Part shown: piece after piece, positions 9,999 through 18,513 of the stretch | Position numbering within the stretch: the stretch's first letter is position 1 | How the letters are laid out: the number at the start of each line of letters is the position of its first letter | Source of the DNA: Verrucomicrobiota bacterium | Lineage (GTDB): Bacteria; Verrucomicrobiota; Verrucomicrobiia; Limisphaerales; J093 | Direction: 5' to 3' | NCBI GenBank assembly: GCA_022710935.1 | Contig: JAKLFY010000011.1 | Span: 1-64,000, forward strand | Length of the DNA stretch: 64,000 bases | Program-made: the position numbers and the translations under genes | Notes under the pieces: generated by a model | Databases searched by the model: none | Told to the model about the DNA's origin: nothing | The model's input: only the letters and a program-made list of their open reading frames with translations

Positions 9999-10439
9999 TC
10001 ACCAGCCGGCCTTGGCCCAAGTGCGGGCCCGGCGAAACTCGGTGGGTGACAGCCCGACCGTCTGGTGGAATTGGCGCGTGAAGGCGCCCTGGTCGGAATG
10101 GCCGCAGTCGAGCGCGATCAGCGCAATGGGATCATTCGTCTCCCGCAGCCGCCGCACCGCGGCGTCCATGCGCACCCGGTGGATGAACTGGCCGGCCGTG
10201 ATTTGGAGGACCCTGCGAATACGCTGGTCGAACTGATAGGGCGAAAGGCCCGCCAGCGCCGCCAGGCCGGTGACTCGGAGCGGTTCGTCGAAGTGACTCT
10301 GGACGTGGCGGATGGCCTTGGCGACGCGCGCATTCTTGATGAAGAACACGAGGTCGGTCAGGCAATCGAACAGCGCTTCACCCGTGAAAGGCGCTTCAAG
10401 TTGTGCGAACAATTCCGCCTGCAGGAGGGCCGGGTCCAT
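9999..10439 (-). pseudogene. AraC-family regulator with the PAS domain largely deleted
   Basis: 147 codons from ATG 10439. The C-terminal 100 residues are a full AraC/XylS double helix-turn-helix ([20 protein letters not shown], then [29 protein letters not shown]). The N-terminus [16 protein letters not shown] looks like the start of a PAS sensor domain. It runs straight into [11 protein letters not shown], the linker before the HTH, so the PAS core of about 100 residues seems to be missing in frame. The gene diverges from hydroxyproline-pathway remnants and was probably their regulator. DNA binding could survive, but effector control probably does not. Confidence 0.55.
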
Positions 10440-10469
10440 GCTGAGGATGGGTGTTTGTGCCGAAATGTC

Positions 10470-10584
10470 ATGGTCGGCGCGCTCCTGTGCGAGCCGGTGG
10501 ATGCCTCCTGTGCCGTCGGCGTCATTTTCTTCAACAACGTCGGATGCCTGGGCATGTGCGGCCACGGCACCATCGGCGTGCGCG
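10470..10584 (+). pseudogene. 4-hydroxyproline epimerase (proline racemase family) fragment
   Basis: About 35 residues carry [10 protein letters not shown]...[20 protein letters not shown], the active-site block of proline racemase/4-hydroxyproline-2-epimerase with its catalytic Cys in MCGHGT. Nothing before or after continues the 330-residue protein. It is followed directly, in a different frame, by a D-amino-acid oxidase-like piece. The family interconverts trans-4-hydroxy-L-proline and cis-4-hydroxy-D-proline. This is the first of a run of truncated genes of that pathway. Confidence 0.7.
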
Positions 10585-10930
10585 GAGGCCGAGTTTGATC
10601 CGTGCGGCACGCTTTGGGTGGCGGCCGATGAACACAAAATGACCGAGGTCCGGCGCAGGGAAGACTCCTATCGCGCCCACGGCCTGAAGGTCAAGGTGCT
10701 CGACGCCGCCGCGCTGGCCCGGTCGGAGCCCAACTTGCGGGGCGGCCTGGCAGGCGGCCTGCGTGTGCCGGACGACGCGGTGGTGTATCCGCCGCGCGCC
10801 GCGCGCTTTCTGGTCGAGAGTGCGGTCGCCGCTGGAGCGCCGCTCCGGACGCGTCTCGGGGTGACGGTCGGTTCCATCGGCGGGGACGGCAGCGCGACGC
10901 TTGCGGATGGCACCAGGCTCTCCGCCGGGC
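10575..10930 (+). pseudogene. FAD-dependent amine oxidase (D-hydroxyproline dehydrogenase beta-like) fragment
   Basis: About 115 residues, [17 protein letters not shown] through NLRGGLAGGLRVPDDAVVYP to TLADGTRLSAG, match the middle of DAO-family oxidoreductases such as the D-hydroxyproline dehydrogenase subunit. The N-terminal dinucleotide-binding motif and the C-terminal part are both gone. The frame runs on without a stop into a [2Fe-2S] protein, which makes a false fusion. Confidence 0.65.
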
Positions 10931-11064
10931 GGGGCGAAGCCCGCGGCCCGCTTTGCGGCATGGGCCTCTGCTTCGAGTGCCGCGTGAGCATCAACGGTCA
11001 GCCCCACTGCCGAAGCTGTTTGACGCTGTGCGAACCGGGCATGGAGGTGCGCACCGATGCGTAG
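10931..11064 (+). pseudogene. [2Fe-2S] small subunit (D-hydroxyproline dehydrogenase gamma-like), 3' end
   Basis: The last 43 residues of the open frame read GPLCGMGLCFECRVSINGQPH, then CRSCLTLCEPGMEV. This is the cluster-binding loop and C-terminus of small Fer2_4 subunits of hydroxyproline/opine dehydrogenases (C.MG.CFEC...C..C). The first half of the roughly 90-residue subunit is absent. The stop overlaps the next start (11057), as in intact operons of this type. Confidence 0.65.
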
Positions 11065-11453
11065 CCGGCGCCACACAGTGGACGTGCTGGTCGTCGGCGC
11101 CGGCCCCGCCGGAATCGCCGCCGCCTGCGCCGCCGCCGAAGCGGGCAGGGAGGTGGCTGTGGTGGACAACTCTCCGTGGCTCGGCGGCCAAGTTTGGCGC
11201 AGCGAACACCGTCATCTGCCGCTGCGAGGATGTGCGTCGCGCGGCTCTGGAACCGTGGAGCGACTGGCACGCCGCCAAGCTCCACACCCGCTGCGGCATG
11301 GGCGCATGCCAGGGGCGCACCTGCGGCGCGGCGGCGCGCTTCCTCTACGGCTGGGAGAATTCGTCCGTGCGCCCGCCGATTCTTCCTGTCAGGGTCGGCG
11401 CGCTGGTTTGCGGCGAGACGACGAACAACCACACAACCGCAACGACTGCATGA
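11057..11453 (+). pseudogene. FAD/BFD subunit (D-hydroxyproline dehydrogenase alpha-like), both ends joined by deletion
   Basis: From ATG 11057 the peptide has the FAD-binding start VDVLVVGAGPAGIAAACAAA...GGQVWR. Near 11205 the reading switches frame to ANTVICRCEDVRR...LHTRCGMGACQGRTCG, the C-terminal BFD-like [2Fe-2S] domain, and ends with VRPPILPVRV. The roughly 250-residue centre of this subunit is missing. The tail frame reaches a stop at 11453, overlapping the aldehyde dehydrogenase start. Together with the two preceding fragments this was a three-subunit D-hydroxyproline dehydrogenase. Confidence 0.65.
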
Positions 11454-12967
11454 GCCCGATCACCATGAACCTCGAACTCGAAGCCAAGGCCATCAAGACC
11501 GCCGTGTCGCAACTGAAGTTCCGCACCCAGGCCTTCATCGACGGCCGGTATGTGGACGCCGCGTCCGGCAAGACCTACACCTCGATCAACCCCGCCACCG
11601 GCCAGCCGCTCGCCGAAATCGCCGCGTGCGAAGCCGCCGACGTGGACCGGGCCGTCCAGGCCGCCCGCCGGTCCTTCGCGCAAGAGGTCTGGGCCCGGCG
11701 CTCTCCCGCGGAGCGCAAGCACGTGCTCCTGCGCTTCGCCGATCTCATCGAGCGCAACCTGGGCGAACTGGCGTTGCTGGATTGCCTCGACGCCGGCAAG
11801 CCGATCACGGATTGCCTGACGATCGACCTGCCGGATTCGGTGCATTGCATTCGCTGGCACGCCGAGGCGGTGGACAAGGAATACGAGCGTGTCGCCCCCA
11901 CCGGGCCGGCGAACGTCGCCATGATCGTGCGCGAGCCGCTGGGCGTCATCGGCGCGATCCTGCCGTGGAATTTCCCGTTCCAAATGGGCGCGTGGAAGCT
12001 GGGCCCCATTCTCGCCACCGGCAACAGCGTGGTGGTGAAACCGGCCCGGCAGACCTCGCTGAGCCTGCTGCGCCTGGCGGAAATCGCCGCGGAATCCGGC
12101 CTCCCGGAAGGCGTCCTCAACGTCGTGCCCGGCGGCGGCTCGGTGATCGGCGCGGCGCTGTGCCGACACCCGGGCGTGGACGCGGTGGCATTCACCGGCT
12201 CGACCGAGGTGGGCCGCCAACTGCTCCACTATTCCGCCGAGTCGAACCTCAAGCGGATCGTGCTGGAACTCGGCGGCAAGAACCCGCAAGTCGTGTTCGA
12301 GGACGCCGGCGACATCGACTTCATCGCCCGGCAGGCGCTCAACTGCGTCTTCTGGAACATGGGCGAGAATTGCAGCTCCGGCTCGCGCCTGATCGTCCAC
12401 CGCAAGCTCAAAGCCAGGCTGCTGGCCAGGATGCTCGAGTTCAGCAAGGAATGGATCGTCGGCAGCCCGCTGGACCCGGCCACCAAGATCGGGCCGATGA
12501 TCGAAGAGAGCCATCTGCGCAAGGTGCTCGGCTACATCGAGAGCGGGAGGCAGGAAGGCGCCGATCTGGTTCTGGGCGGCCGGCGCACGCTGCTCAAGAC
12601 CGGCGGCTACTTCGTCGAGCCGACCATCTTCGACCGCGTGAAGCCCGTGATGAAGATCGCCCGCGAGGAGATCTTCGGGCCGATGCTGTCCGTGCTGGCC
12701 TTCCAGACCGAAGCCGAAGCCGTCGCCCTGGCGAACGACACCGAGTATGGTCTCACGGCCTCGATCTACAGCGACAATGTGAGCCGCGCCCACCGCGTGG
12801 CCCGCGCCATCCGGGCGGGCACCGTCTCGGTGAACTGCTTCTCCGAAGGCGACGCCACCACGCCATTCGGCGGCTACAAGCAATCCGGCTTCTTCGGCCG
12901 CGACAAGTCCATCTTCGCCCACCACCAATACTGCGAACTCAAGACCATCTGGATGCAGTTGGCCTAG
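11450..12967 (+). CDS. NAD(P)-dependent aldehyde dehydrogenase
   Basis: 505 residues, full length for the ALDH superfamily. Cofactor and catalytic features are present: PWNFPFQMGAWKLGPILATG, FTGSTEVG, LELGGKNP with the general-base Glu, and MGENCSSGSR with the catalytic Cys. The overall pattern is close to gamma-glutamyl-aminobutyraldehyde dehydrogenase types. Placed between hydroxyproline dehydrogenase remnants and a DapA-like lyase, its likely job is oxidation of 2-oxoglutarate semialdehyde, the last step of trans-4-hydroxyproline catabolism. ATG 11450 is chosen; ATG 11465 is the alternative. It is intact although its upstream neighbours are not, so it may now serve other aldehydes. Confidence 0.85.
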   Translation: MSPITMNLELEAKAIKTAVSQLKFRTQAFIDGRYVDAASGKTYTSINPATGQPLAEIAACEAADVDRAVQAARRSFAQEVWARRSPAERKHVLLRFADLIERNLGELALLDCLDAGKPITDCLTIDLPDSVHCIRWHAEAVDKEYERVAPTGPANVAMIVREPLGVIGAILPWNFPFQMGAWKLGPILATGNSVVVKPARQTSLSLLRLAEIAAESGLPEGVLNVVPGGGSVIGAALCRHPGVDAVAFTGSTEVGRQLLHYSAESNLKRIVLELGGKNPQVVFEDAGDIDFIARQALNCVFWNMGENCSSGSRLIVHRKLKARLLARMLEFSKEWIVGSPLDPATKIGPMIEESHLRKVLGYIESGRQEGADLVLGGRRTLLKTGGYFVEPTIFDRVKPVMKIAREEIFGPMLSVLAFQTEAEAVALANDTEYGLTASIYSDNVSRAHRVARAIRAGTVSVNCFSEGDATTPFGGYKQSGFFGRDKSIFAHHQYCELKTIWMQLA

Positions 12968-12971
12968 CTTC

Positions 12972-13035
12972 CCATGAACCATCTGGTTGAGAGTTGAGTG
13001 TTGAACGTTGAGCGTTGAACGTTTCCGGTTCATGG
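12972..13035. repeat. Short palindromic element with CCATGAACC/GGTTCATGG ends and GTTGAACG repeats
   Basis: The perfect 9-bp inverted ends CCATGAACC (12972-12980) and GGTTCATGG (13027-13035) enclose several degenerate copies of GTTGA(A/G)CG. The same CATGAACC/GGTTCATG ends border the larger inverted repeat at 22512-22607. It lies between the aldehyde dehydrogenase and the DapA-like gene. Confidence 0.7.
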
Positions 13036-13063
13036 TCTCCCTGCGCACTAATTAATCCTTTGA

Positions 13064-14014
13064 ATGTCAACGCTTCCCATGAAACCTCGAACTTCTCCAC
13101 AGCGATCCCGCCGTCTCCAAGGGGTCTTTGCCGCGCTCGTCACGCCGATGAAAGCGAACGAGGACGTCGATGACAGCACGCTGGGAGCATTCGCCGATCA
13201 CCTCATTCGCCAAGGCGTCCACGGGCTCATCCCCCTGGGCAGCACCGGCGAGTACTACGCGCTGTCCGCCGACGAGCGCGAGCGCGTCGTCCGCGTCACG
13301 CTCGAGGCCGCTGGCGGGCGCGTGCCGGTTATGGCCGGCGCCAATGCGGGTTCGACGCGCGATGTCATCGCCTTCTCGCGTCAGGCCGAGCGCCTCGGCT
13401 GCGCGGGCGTCATGCTGGCGGCGCCGTACTATTCGCTGCCGCGCCTCGATGAGTTGTTCTCCCACTTCCGCGCCGTCAACAATGCGGTTGGCGTTCCGAT
13501 CATGCTCTACAATTACCCCGGGCGCACGGGCGTGGACATGCCGCCGGACTTCATCGAGCGGCTGGCGGGGCTGGAGAACCTGCGCTACGTCAAGGAAAGC
13601 ACGGGCGAGATGCCGCGCATCACCGAGCTGCTCCGGCGCTGCGGCGACCGCCTGGGCGTCTTCTGCGGCTGCGACACCATCGCCCTCGAAAGCCTGATGG
13701 TGGGCGCCATCGGCTGGGTGGGCGGCGTGGTCAACGCGCTTCCCGCCTCGCACGCGCGGCTTTTTGAACTCACTGCGGATAAGAAGGACTTCGCCGCCGC
13801 GCGCAAGTTGTTCTTCGAAATGCTCCCCACGCTTGAACTCATGGAGGGTGGCGGCAAGTACACCCAGTGGGTCAAGGCGGCGTGCGGTCTGATGGGCCAC
13901 GATTGCGGCGCGCCGCGCCGGCCGCTCGCTCCGGCCACGCCGTCCGAACGCCGGCGGTTGCGTGAAGCGCTCTCCCACGTGGGCGAAGGCCGGAGGGCCC
14001 ACCTCGAAAAATGA
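13064..14014 (+). CDS. Dihydrodipicolinate synthase family lyase/deaminase
   Basis: 316 residues, normal for DapA/NAL-family class I aldolases. Seen: GVFAALVTPM near the start, PLGSTGEYYAL, the catalytic Tyr in LYNYPGRTG, and the Schiff-base Lys in YVKEST. It follows the aldehyde dehydrogenase, and other hydroxyproline genes lie upstream. By context it is probably the 1-pyrroline-4-hydroxy-2-carboxylate deaminase step, which uses this family. An ordinary keto-acid lyase is the alternative. The N-terminus (about 16 residues before GVFAAL) is a little long; ATG 13079 is another possible start. Confidence 0.8.
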   Translation: MSTLPMKPRTSPQRSRRLQGVFAALVTPMKANEDVDDSTLGAFADHLIRQGVHGLIPLGSTGEYYALSADERERVVRVTLEAAGGRVPVMAGANAGSTRDVIAFSRQAERLGCAGVMLAAPYYSLPRLDELFSHFRAVNNAVGVPIMLYNYPGRTGVDMPPDFIERLAGLENLRYVKESTGEMPRITELLRRCGDRLGVFCGCDTIALESLMVGAIGWVGGVVNALPASHARLFELTADKKDFAAARKLFFEMLPTLELMEGGGKYTQWVKAACGLMGHDCGAPRRPLAPATPSERRRLREALSHVGEGRRAHLEK

Positions 14015-14106
14015 GGTCAGGACGCAGGATTCGCGACCGCTCGGATTCTTCCGCGCCCGGGTCGGCAGCGAGCGAAGGCGTCGGCCCGGTCGACGAGTTT
14101 TGAAAC

Positions 14107-14262
14107 ATGAATGGCCAACCCGGCTTGCCGCACGTCGAGATCTTCACCGGCGGTGGCTGCGACCCGAATCCCGGCCCTGGGGGTTGCGATGCCGTGCTGG
14201 TGCATCGCAAGAGGCGCACCGAGGTCAGCGGCGGCGGCAGATCGAACACCGCCGCCAACTCG
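14107..14262 (+). pseudogene. Ribonuclease HI N-terminal fragment
   Basis: From ATG 14107: LPHVEIFTGGGCDPNPGPGG, then VLVHRKRRTEVSGG. This is the first strand pair of RNase HI (usual FTDGGCDPNPGPGG.GAVL). The first catalytic Asp is replaced by Gly (TGGG for TDGG), and the remaining 100 or so residues are absent. A dead fragment that abuts the convergent isomerase gene. Confidence 0.7.
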
Positions 14263-14278
14263 AGCGCCGGGACATGGC

Positions 14279-15106
14279 TCAGGCCAGTTTCGACAAATGC
14301 TCGAGGCTCTTGGCCGCCTGAGCCGGCGTCCCGCATTCGACCGAGAAGACGATGTCGCGCGGGCACTTCTCGCGCACGATGCGGATGATGCGATCCCAGT
14401 CGAGCACGCCTTCGCCGCAGGCGCAGCCGACCGGCGTGCCGGTGACTTTGCCGCGTTCAGCCTCGGAATGCGCCACCGAGATGTCCTTGGCGTGGAGGTG
14501 CACCAGCCGGCTGGCCACCCGCTCGAGCCAGGCATAGACATCGTGGCCGCAGAGATAAGCGTTGCCCGTGTCGAAGTTGATGCCGATGGCCGGCGATTTC
14601 ACCAGGTTGTAGATGCGGTCGAGGCCGTCAGGATGGCGCGAGTACTGAGCGTGCGGTTCGAGGCCGATCTTCACCCCGCGCCGCTCGGCGACGAGCGCCG
14701 CTTCCTGGAGCGTGTACTTGATGAGCACGAAGTCCTCCTCCTCGGTGGTCCACTTCGCCTTGATGCCTTCGTCGGTGTTGATGACCGGCACGCCGATCTC
14801 GGCGGCGACCCGGATGGCCAGCTTGATGTACTCGCCATGGACGTCCGGACGGCCCAGCGGCCCGTGCGCCTGGAGGCCGGAGATGCCCAGGCCGGCCTTG
14901 TCGCAGGCGTCCCGGATCCGCCAGGGATCGTCGAACATCGAGACCGTGTGGAAGTAGCCGGCCTCGCTCATGAGTTCGCGTCCGAAGTGGATCATCGGCT
15001 CGAAATGCTTGTAGCCCATGTCGGCGGCGGCCTGGACGGCCCATTCAAACGGTTTGTCCGAACTGCGCGAGAACTCCGCATTCAGTCCAACGAGGATTTT
15101 GCCCAT
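14279..15106 (-). CDS. Sugar phosphate isomerase/epimerase (xylose isomerase-like TIM barrel)
   Basis: 275 residues with a good ribosome-binding site (AAAGGAAA upstream of ATG 15106). Features of the AP_endonuc_2 family are in order: GLEPH (metal Glu), NFDTGN, LHAKDI and SVECGT near the C-terminus. The metal ligands look complete. Proteins of this family isomerise or epimerise free or phosphorylated sugars, or act in inositol and keto-sugar breakdown. The exact substrate cannot be read. It is transcribed towards the RNase H fragment and stands alone. Cytoplasmic, since no signal peptide is seen. Confidence 0.8.
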   Translation of the reverse strand: MGKILVGLNAEFSRSSDKPFEWAVQAAADMGYKHFEPMIHFGRELMSEAGYFHTVSMFDDPWRIRDACDKAGLGISGLQAHGPLGRPDVHGEYIKLAIRVAAEIGVPVINTDEGIKAKWTTEEEDFVLIKYTLQEAALVAERRGVKIGLEPHAQYSRHPDGLDRIYNLVKSPAIGINFDTGNAYLCGHDVYAWLERVASRLVHLHAKDISVAHSEAERGKVTGTPVGCACGEGVLDWDRIIRIVREKCPRDIVFSVECGTPAQAAKSLEHLSKLA

Positions 15107-15212
15107 GACGATTTCCTTTCTTGGTTTGAGGTTAACGCAACAGAACGCTTGAGGTCAATGGCGCCTACACCCGGTTCGCGCATCTCTACCGGTCGCCTCC
15201 TGTACAGTTGCG

Positions 15213-15647
15213 TTACGGTTTCACCTTCAGTCCCGCCGCCTTCGCCAGGACGGCTTGACGCGCGTCAAAGGTGAGGAACTCTGTTGCGCCAAGGGTCATC
15301 GCCAAGGCGACGTGCAGAAGGTCGAAACTGCGAACACCCAGGGTTTCCGTGTGGGCGGCGGCAAGGTCCTCCGCCTCCCGGAAGGTGTCGGTCCAGGGAA
15401 TGGTGATGTGGGCCAGAATGGCGTCGGCGAGATCGGCGTCAAGCTCGCGAAACGCCTCCTTGCGCTGCTCAGCGCTGATCTCTCGCCGAAAGACGCGCAG
15501 ACGAATGGCATTGCGCAACTCGTGCCGATGGAGGGGAGTGAAGGGCAGAGCCTCGCGGGCACGCTGCATCCAAGCGAGCGCCTCGCCAGAGTCGGCATGC
15601 GGAGTGTAAATGCGAGCGAGAAAGCTCGTATCGGCATAGGCAGGCAT
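15213..15647 (-). CDS. PIN-domain ribonuclease toxin (VapC-like)
   Basis: 144 residues, normal for the family. The acidic PIN residues are present: ADTSF (residues 5-9), ELRNA, the Asp in SFDLLHVA, and TFDARQ. It lies 91 bp downstream of a Phd-like antitoxin in the same direction, with an 11-bp perfect inverted repeat in the gap. Predicted to cleave RNA when not bound by the antitoxin. It looks intact, unlike the PIN fragment at 430-666. Confidence 0.85.
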   Translation of the reverse strand: MPAYADTSFLARIYTPHADSGEALAWMQRAREALPFTPLHRHELRNAIRLRVFRREISAEQRKEAFRELDADLADAILAHITIPWTDTFREAEDLAAAHTETLGVRSFDLLHVALAMTLGATEFLTFDARQAVLAKAAGLKVKP

Positions 15648-15661
15648 GCGGTGGTGGGCGT

Positions 15662-15707
15662 TAGCCCGGTTATTTCACACCCTTGGCGAGGAACCGTAAC
15701 CGGGCTA
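15662..15707. repeat. Perfect 11-bp inverted repeat between antitoxin and toxin
   Basis: TAGCCCGGTTA (15662-15672) and TAACCGGGCTA (15697-15707) are exact reverse complements with a 24-nt loop. In the transcript this would form a stem between the two reading frames, which could lower toxin expression or protect either half of the mRNA. A REP-type repeat is the alternative. Confidence 0.7.
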
Positions 15708-15738
15708 GTTGGCGGTCAAGGGACGCCCGGCCCGGAGG

Positions 15739-15987
15739 TCAGTAAGACCGGGAGTTACGCTCCTCGACAACGACGTCTCCCTGGACGACCCGGTCCCCGT
15801 AGATCCGTTTCAGTCGGCCAAGGAAATCGGGGCGTTTCCTCGTCTTGGGCTGCTCGGGCGCCGGCGGCGGGGACAGCAAGGCGACGATGGTGCCGCGTTT
15901 GCTGATGCCAACGGACTCACCGGCTTCGACCCAATTCAGGACACTTCCAAAGTCATGCCGCAATTGCCGAACGGTAGCCGTCTTCAT
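15739..15987 (-). CDS. Phd/YefM-type antitoxin
   Basis: 82 residues from ATG 15987. The N-terminus MKTATVRQLRHDFGSVLNWV and VGISKRGTIVALL are the DNA-binding strand-helix unit of Phd/YefM antitoxins. The C-terminus is charged and proline-rich, as expected for the toxin-binding tail. An upstream ATG at 16014 is in frame, but the shorter start puts the probable operator just ahead of the gene. Neutralises the downstream PIN toxin and probably represses its own promoter. Confidence 0.8.
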   Translation of the reverse strand: MKTATVRQLRHDFGSVLNWVEAGESVGISKRGTIVALLSPPPAPEQPKTRKRPDFLGRLKRIYGDRVVQGDVVVEERNSRSY

Positions 15988-16007
15988 GTGTAACAAAGAT
16001 GTTATAC
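15988..16007 (-). promoter_or_regulatory. Probable autoregulatory operator of the toxin-antitoxin pair
   Basis: GTGTAAC-6 nt-GTTATAC is an inverted repeat with one mismatch, placed immediately before the antitoxin ATG. On the coding strand it contains TATAAC, a -10-like hexamer. Phd-type antitoxins bind such palindromes, so this is a good candidate site; the binding is inferred. Confidence 0.5.
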
Positions 16008-16416
16008 TTCCCATGGCGCGTCAACTCCGAATCCAAACCACGGGCATCCCGCAGTGCCAAGAACCAAGAAGCTGAATCTTCCGCGACACCGCTGCGCCCA
16101 GACGCTGATCCCGCTGGCAGCCATGCGTGCTTCTTTGTGTCTCCGCGGTGGAATCCCGACGGTGACCGTCATCGAACCGGGTCACCACGGAGACACGGAG
16201 GACGCGGAGAAGACCTGTTTGAATTGGGCGGCGGACGGTGAATTGCCACCGCTGCGCACAGGCTGCTTGCGTGCGATGAACCGCGCCGACTGCCTGACGG
16301 CATTGCGATTGGAAGACTCCACACTCTGGCTCTCTCCCTCAGAGAGTCCTTGAACCAGTCCGCGAGCGGCATGAAACTCGGTCTGCTGACCACGGAAACT
16401 GAAATTCAAGGACTCT
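16008..16416. repeat. Non-coding stretch with an imperfect inverted repeat
   Basis: No gene is supportable. At about 16135-16210 the run TTGTGTCTCCGCGGTGG is answered by CACCACGGAGACACGGAGG about 45 nt later, giving an imperfect hairpin. I recall similar 'CTCCGCGGTGG/CCACGGAGACACGGAGG' pairs as common intergenic repeats in Verrucomicrobia and Planctomycetes. Confidence 0.5.
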
Positions 16417-18513
16417 GTGCAAAGAAGAACATTCATCAAGGTCGTGGGGCAAGGGTCTGCCGCGGTTTCCCTCGCCCCGGGGATGGCGGGTGCGAGCGCG
16501 GGAGCCAAGGGCCAGCAGCCTTCGCCTTCAGCCGGAGAGCGTGAATCAGTCCCGGAGGAGTCGGATTGGGAGACCGTTTCTGCCCTGCTGGACAACGCCT
16601 CGTCCACCTACAAGGAAACCTGGGATGACGCCACCTGCCGGACCCTGATGAAAGGCGGGTATCTGGGGAACGGGGATTTCGGGGCGCATCTGGGCGGCAC
16701 GATTCATTCCCTGAAGTACTACTTGGGAAGAACGGCTTTCATGCCGGGAACGACGTGGCCGCAGGGCGGTATAATCAGCACATCCTCAATCTGGCGATCC
16801 TGACCCTTGAGGCCGCGTCGGGCGCCGAATCGGGAAACGCCTACCGCGTCACCCAGGACATCAGGAACGCGGAAGTCAGGACGGATTGCACCATGGCGGG
16901 CAGGGCGGTCCAGACCCGGGCCTTTCTCTCACCCTCGAGCAGCACGCTGGTCGTCGAGTTGTCCACCAACAGCGGCGAGGAAGTCCCGCTGCAAGCCACG
17001 CTCTCGGTCATTGGCAATCAACATGTGGCCAGGAGCGCCGGTCATGTTGGGCCGGTGGCGTGGGTCACCAAGGAGCCGAACCCCGAAGGCGCGCCCTTTT
17101 TCGTGAAAGGCGCGGTGGCGGCAAGAGTCTTGGGCGCGGCAGCCACACCGGCCAGCGACAACAACGCGTATTCGCGGCTGGCCTTTGCGCTGCCGGCCAG
17201 CGGCGCGACCGTGACACTCGTCGTGCAGGCGGAACATACGAAGAATGCGGGTTCGCCCCTGGCTTCCGTACAGGCGGCGGTCAGGGAGATGGACGACGCC
17301 GGTATCGCCCGGATTGCCGCGGAGAACAAAGCGTGGTGGAAGGCATTCTGGCTCCGCTCCTACATCCGGTTGGGCGACGACGTGCAGAACTACTGGTACA
17401 ACCATCCTGTACCGCGAAATCATCGCGGCGAGCAGGGGACTTGGGCGCGACGCCGAACGCCGGGCCCATTGGCAGGATATTCTCGATCGGATGAGCGAGT
17501 ATCCGCTCCAGGCATGGGAAAACACCGTCACGTTCAGGCCGGATTCGGTTCATGACGTGATGGAGGCTTTGCATTACCAGGGAGGCGCCCGGAACACCGG
17601 GGTAATGTTCACCACGACGTTCGACAACATCAGTCACGGGACCTTGCCGGCGTATCGGATCGCCACCTGCCGCACGCTCGACAAGGGCAACATGTTTCAT
17701 CCCCAGTGGTGGTGTGGTTGGCAGAATAGCAACGATTTCGGGATGATGTTCGTGATGGCCGTCCGGGCCGGCTACCGCCCCGAGCGCGTGATCCAGGCGA
17801 TCAAGGGATGGAAACCGGAACCGAACGGCATTGTATCCCAGAAAGAGGGCGGCGGCGTCGAAACGGCGGGAGTCGTCGAAGCCATCAACAACATGTTGCT
17901 GCAAAGCCATGGCGGGGTGGTCCGGATCTTCCCCAACTGGGACCGGACCGTCGATGCCCAGTTCAAGCGACTGCGCGCCGTGGGCGCGTTCCTGGTCGAG
18001 GCGACCTATCGCGCGTCGGGGCAGGTGGTGGACTCGGTGCGGATATTCAGCGAGCAGGGCCACCCCTGTGTGCTGCAGAGCCCGTTCGATGGCGCCGGCA
18101 TCCAGGTGACCCGGGCGGATAACCGGCAGCCGGTCACGACGGCTCAAGACGAAGAAGTGTTTACATTCCGCACGACGGCCGGGGTGACCTATGAGATCAC
18201 GCCTGCCGTGGGCGCGCCGCCGCCGTCCGATGCGCCGGTCATCACTGCGCATCCCGCCTCGACGACCGTCGTGTTCCCCGCGGAAGCCACTTTTACCGTG
18301 GCGGCCACTGGCACGGACGTGCGTTACCAGTGGCAGAAGAACCGCGTGAATATCCCTGGGGCGACCTCCCCGAGTTACACCACGCCGCCCACGACCTTGT
18401 GGGACCTCGGCAGTGCGTATCGCTGCGTGGTCTCGAACGCTTTCGGCACGACACGAAGCCAGCCTGGGATTCTGAACCCGAACAACCAGAGCCCGAGCCC
18501 GCGCAAGGTCTGA
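16417..18513 (+). pseudogene. GH95-like alpha/alpha glycoside hydrolase with C-terminal Ig domain, broken twice
   Basis: Starts at GTG 16417 with a Tat signal (RRTFIKVVG). The frame shifts near 16767 (PQGG to YNQHILNLAILTLEA) and again near 17400, where VQNYWYN joins ILYREIIAASRGLG. In the intact relative at 41912-44629 the matching points are separated by about 170 residues that include most of the catalytic barrel. The 3' part continues through NNMLLQSHGGVVRIFPNW, the conserved C-terminal barrel end, to an Ig-like domain (about 18235-18510). That last domain is nearly duplicated at 4738-4935. GH95-type enzymes remove fucose or galactose from glycans; this copy cannot fold as a normal enzyme. 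Confidence 0.75.

Noticed and set aside
12984-13024. CRISPR-like short repeats (GTTGAACG series)
   Set aside because: The units are only about 8 bp, degenerate and without spacers; no cas genes are seen.
14111-15274. 387-codon plus-strand frame
   Set aside because: Antisense to the sugar isomerase gene, which has family motifs and a ribosome-binding site.
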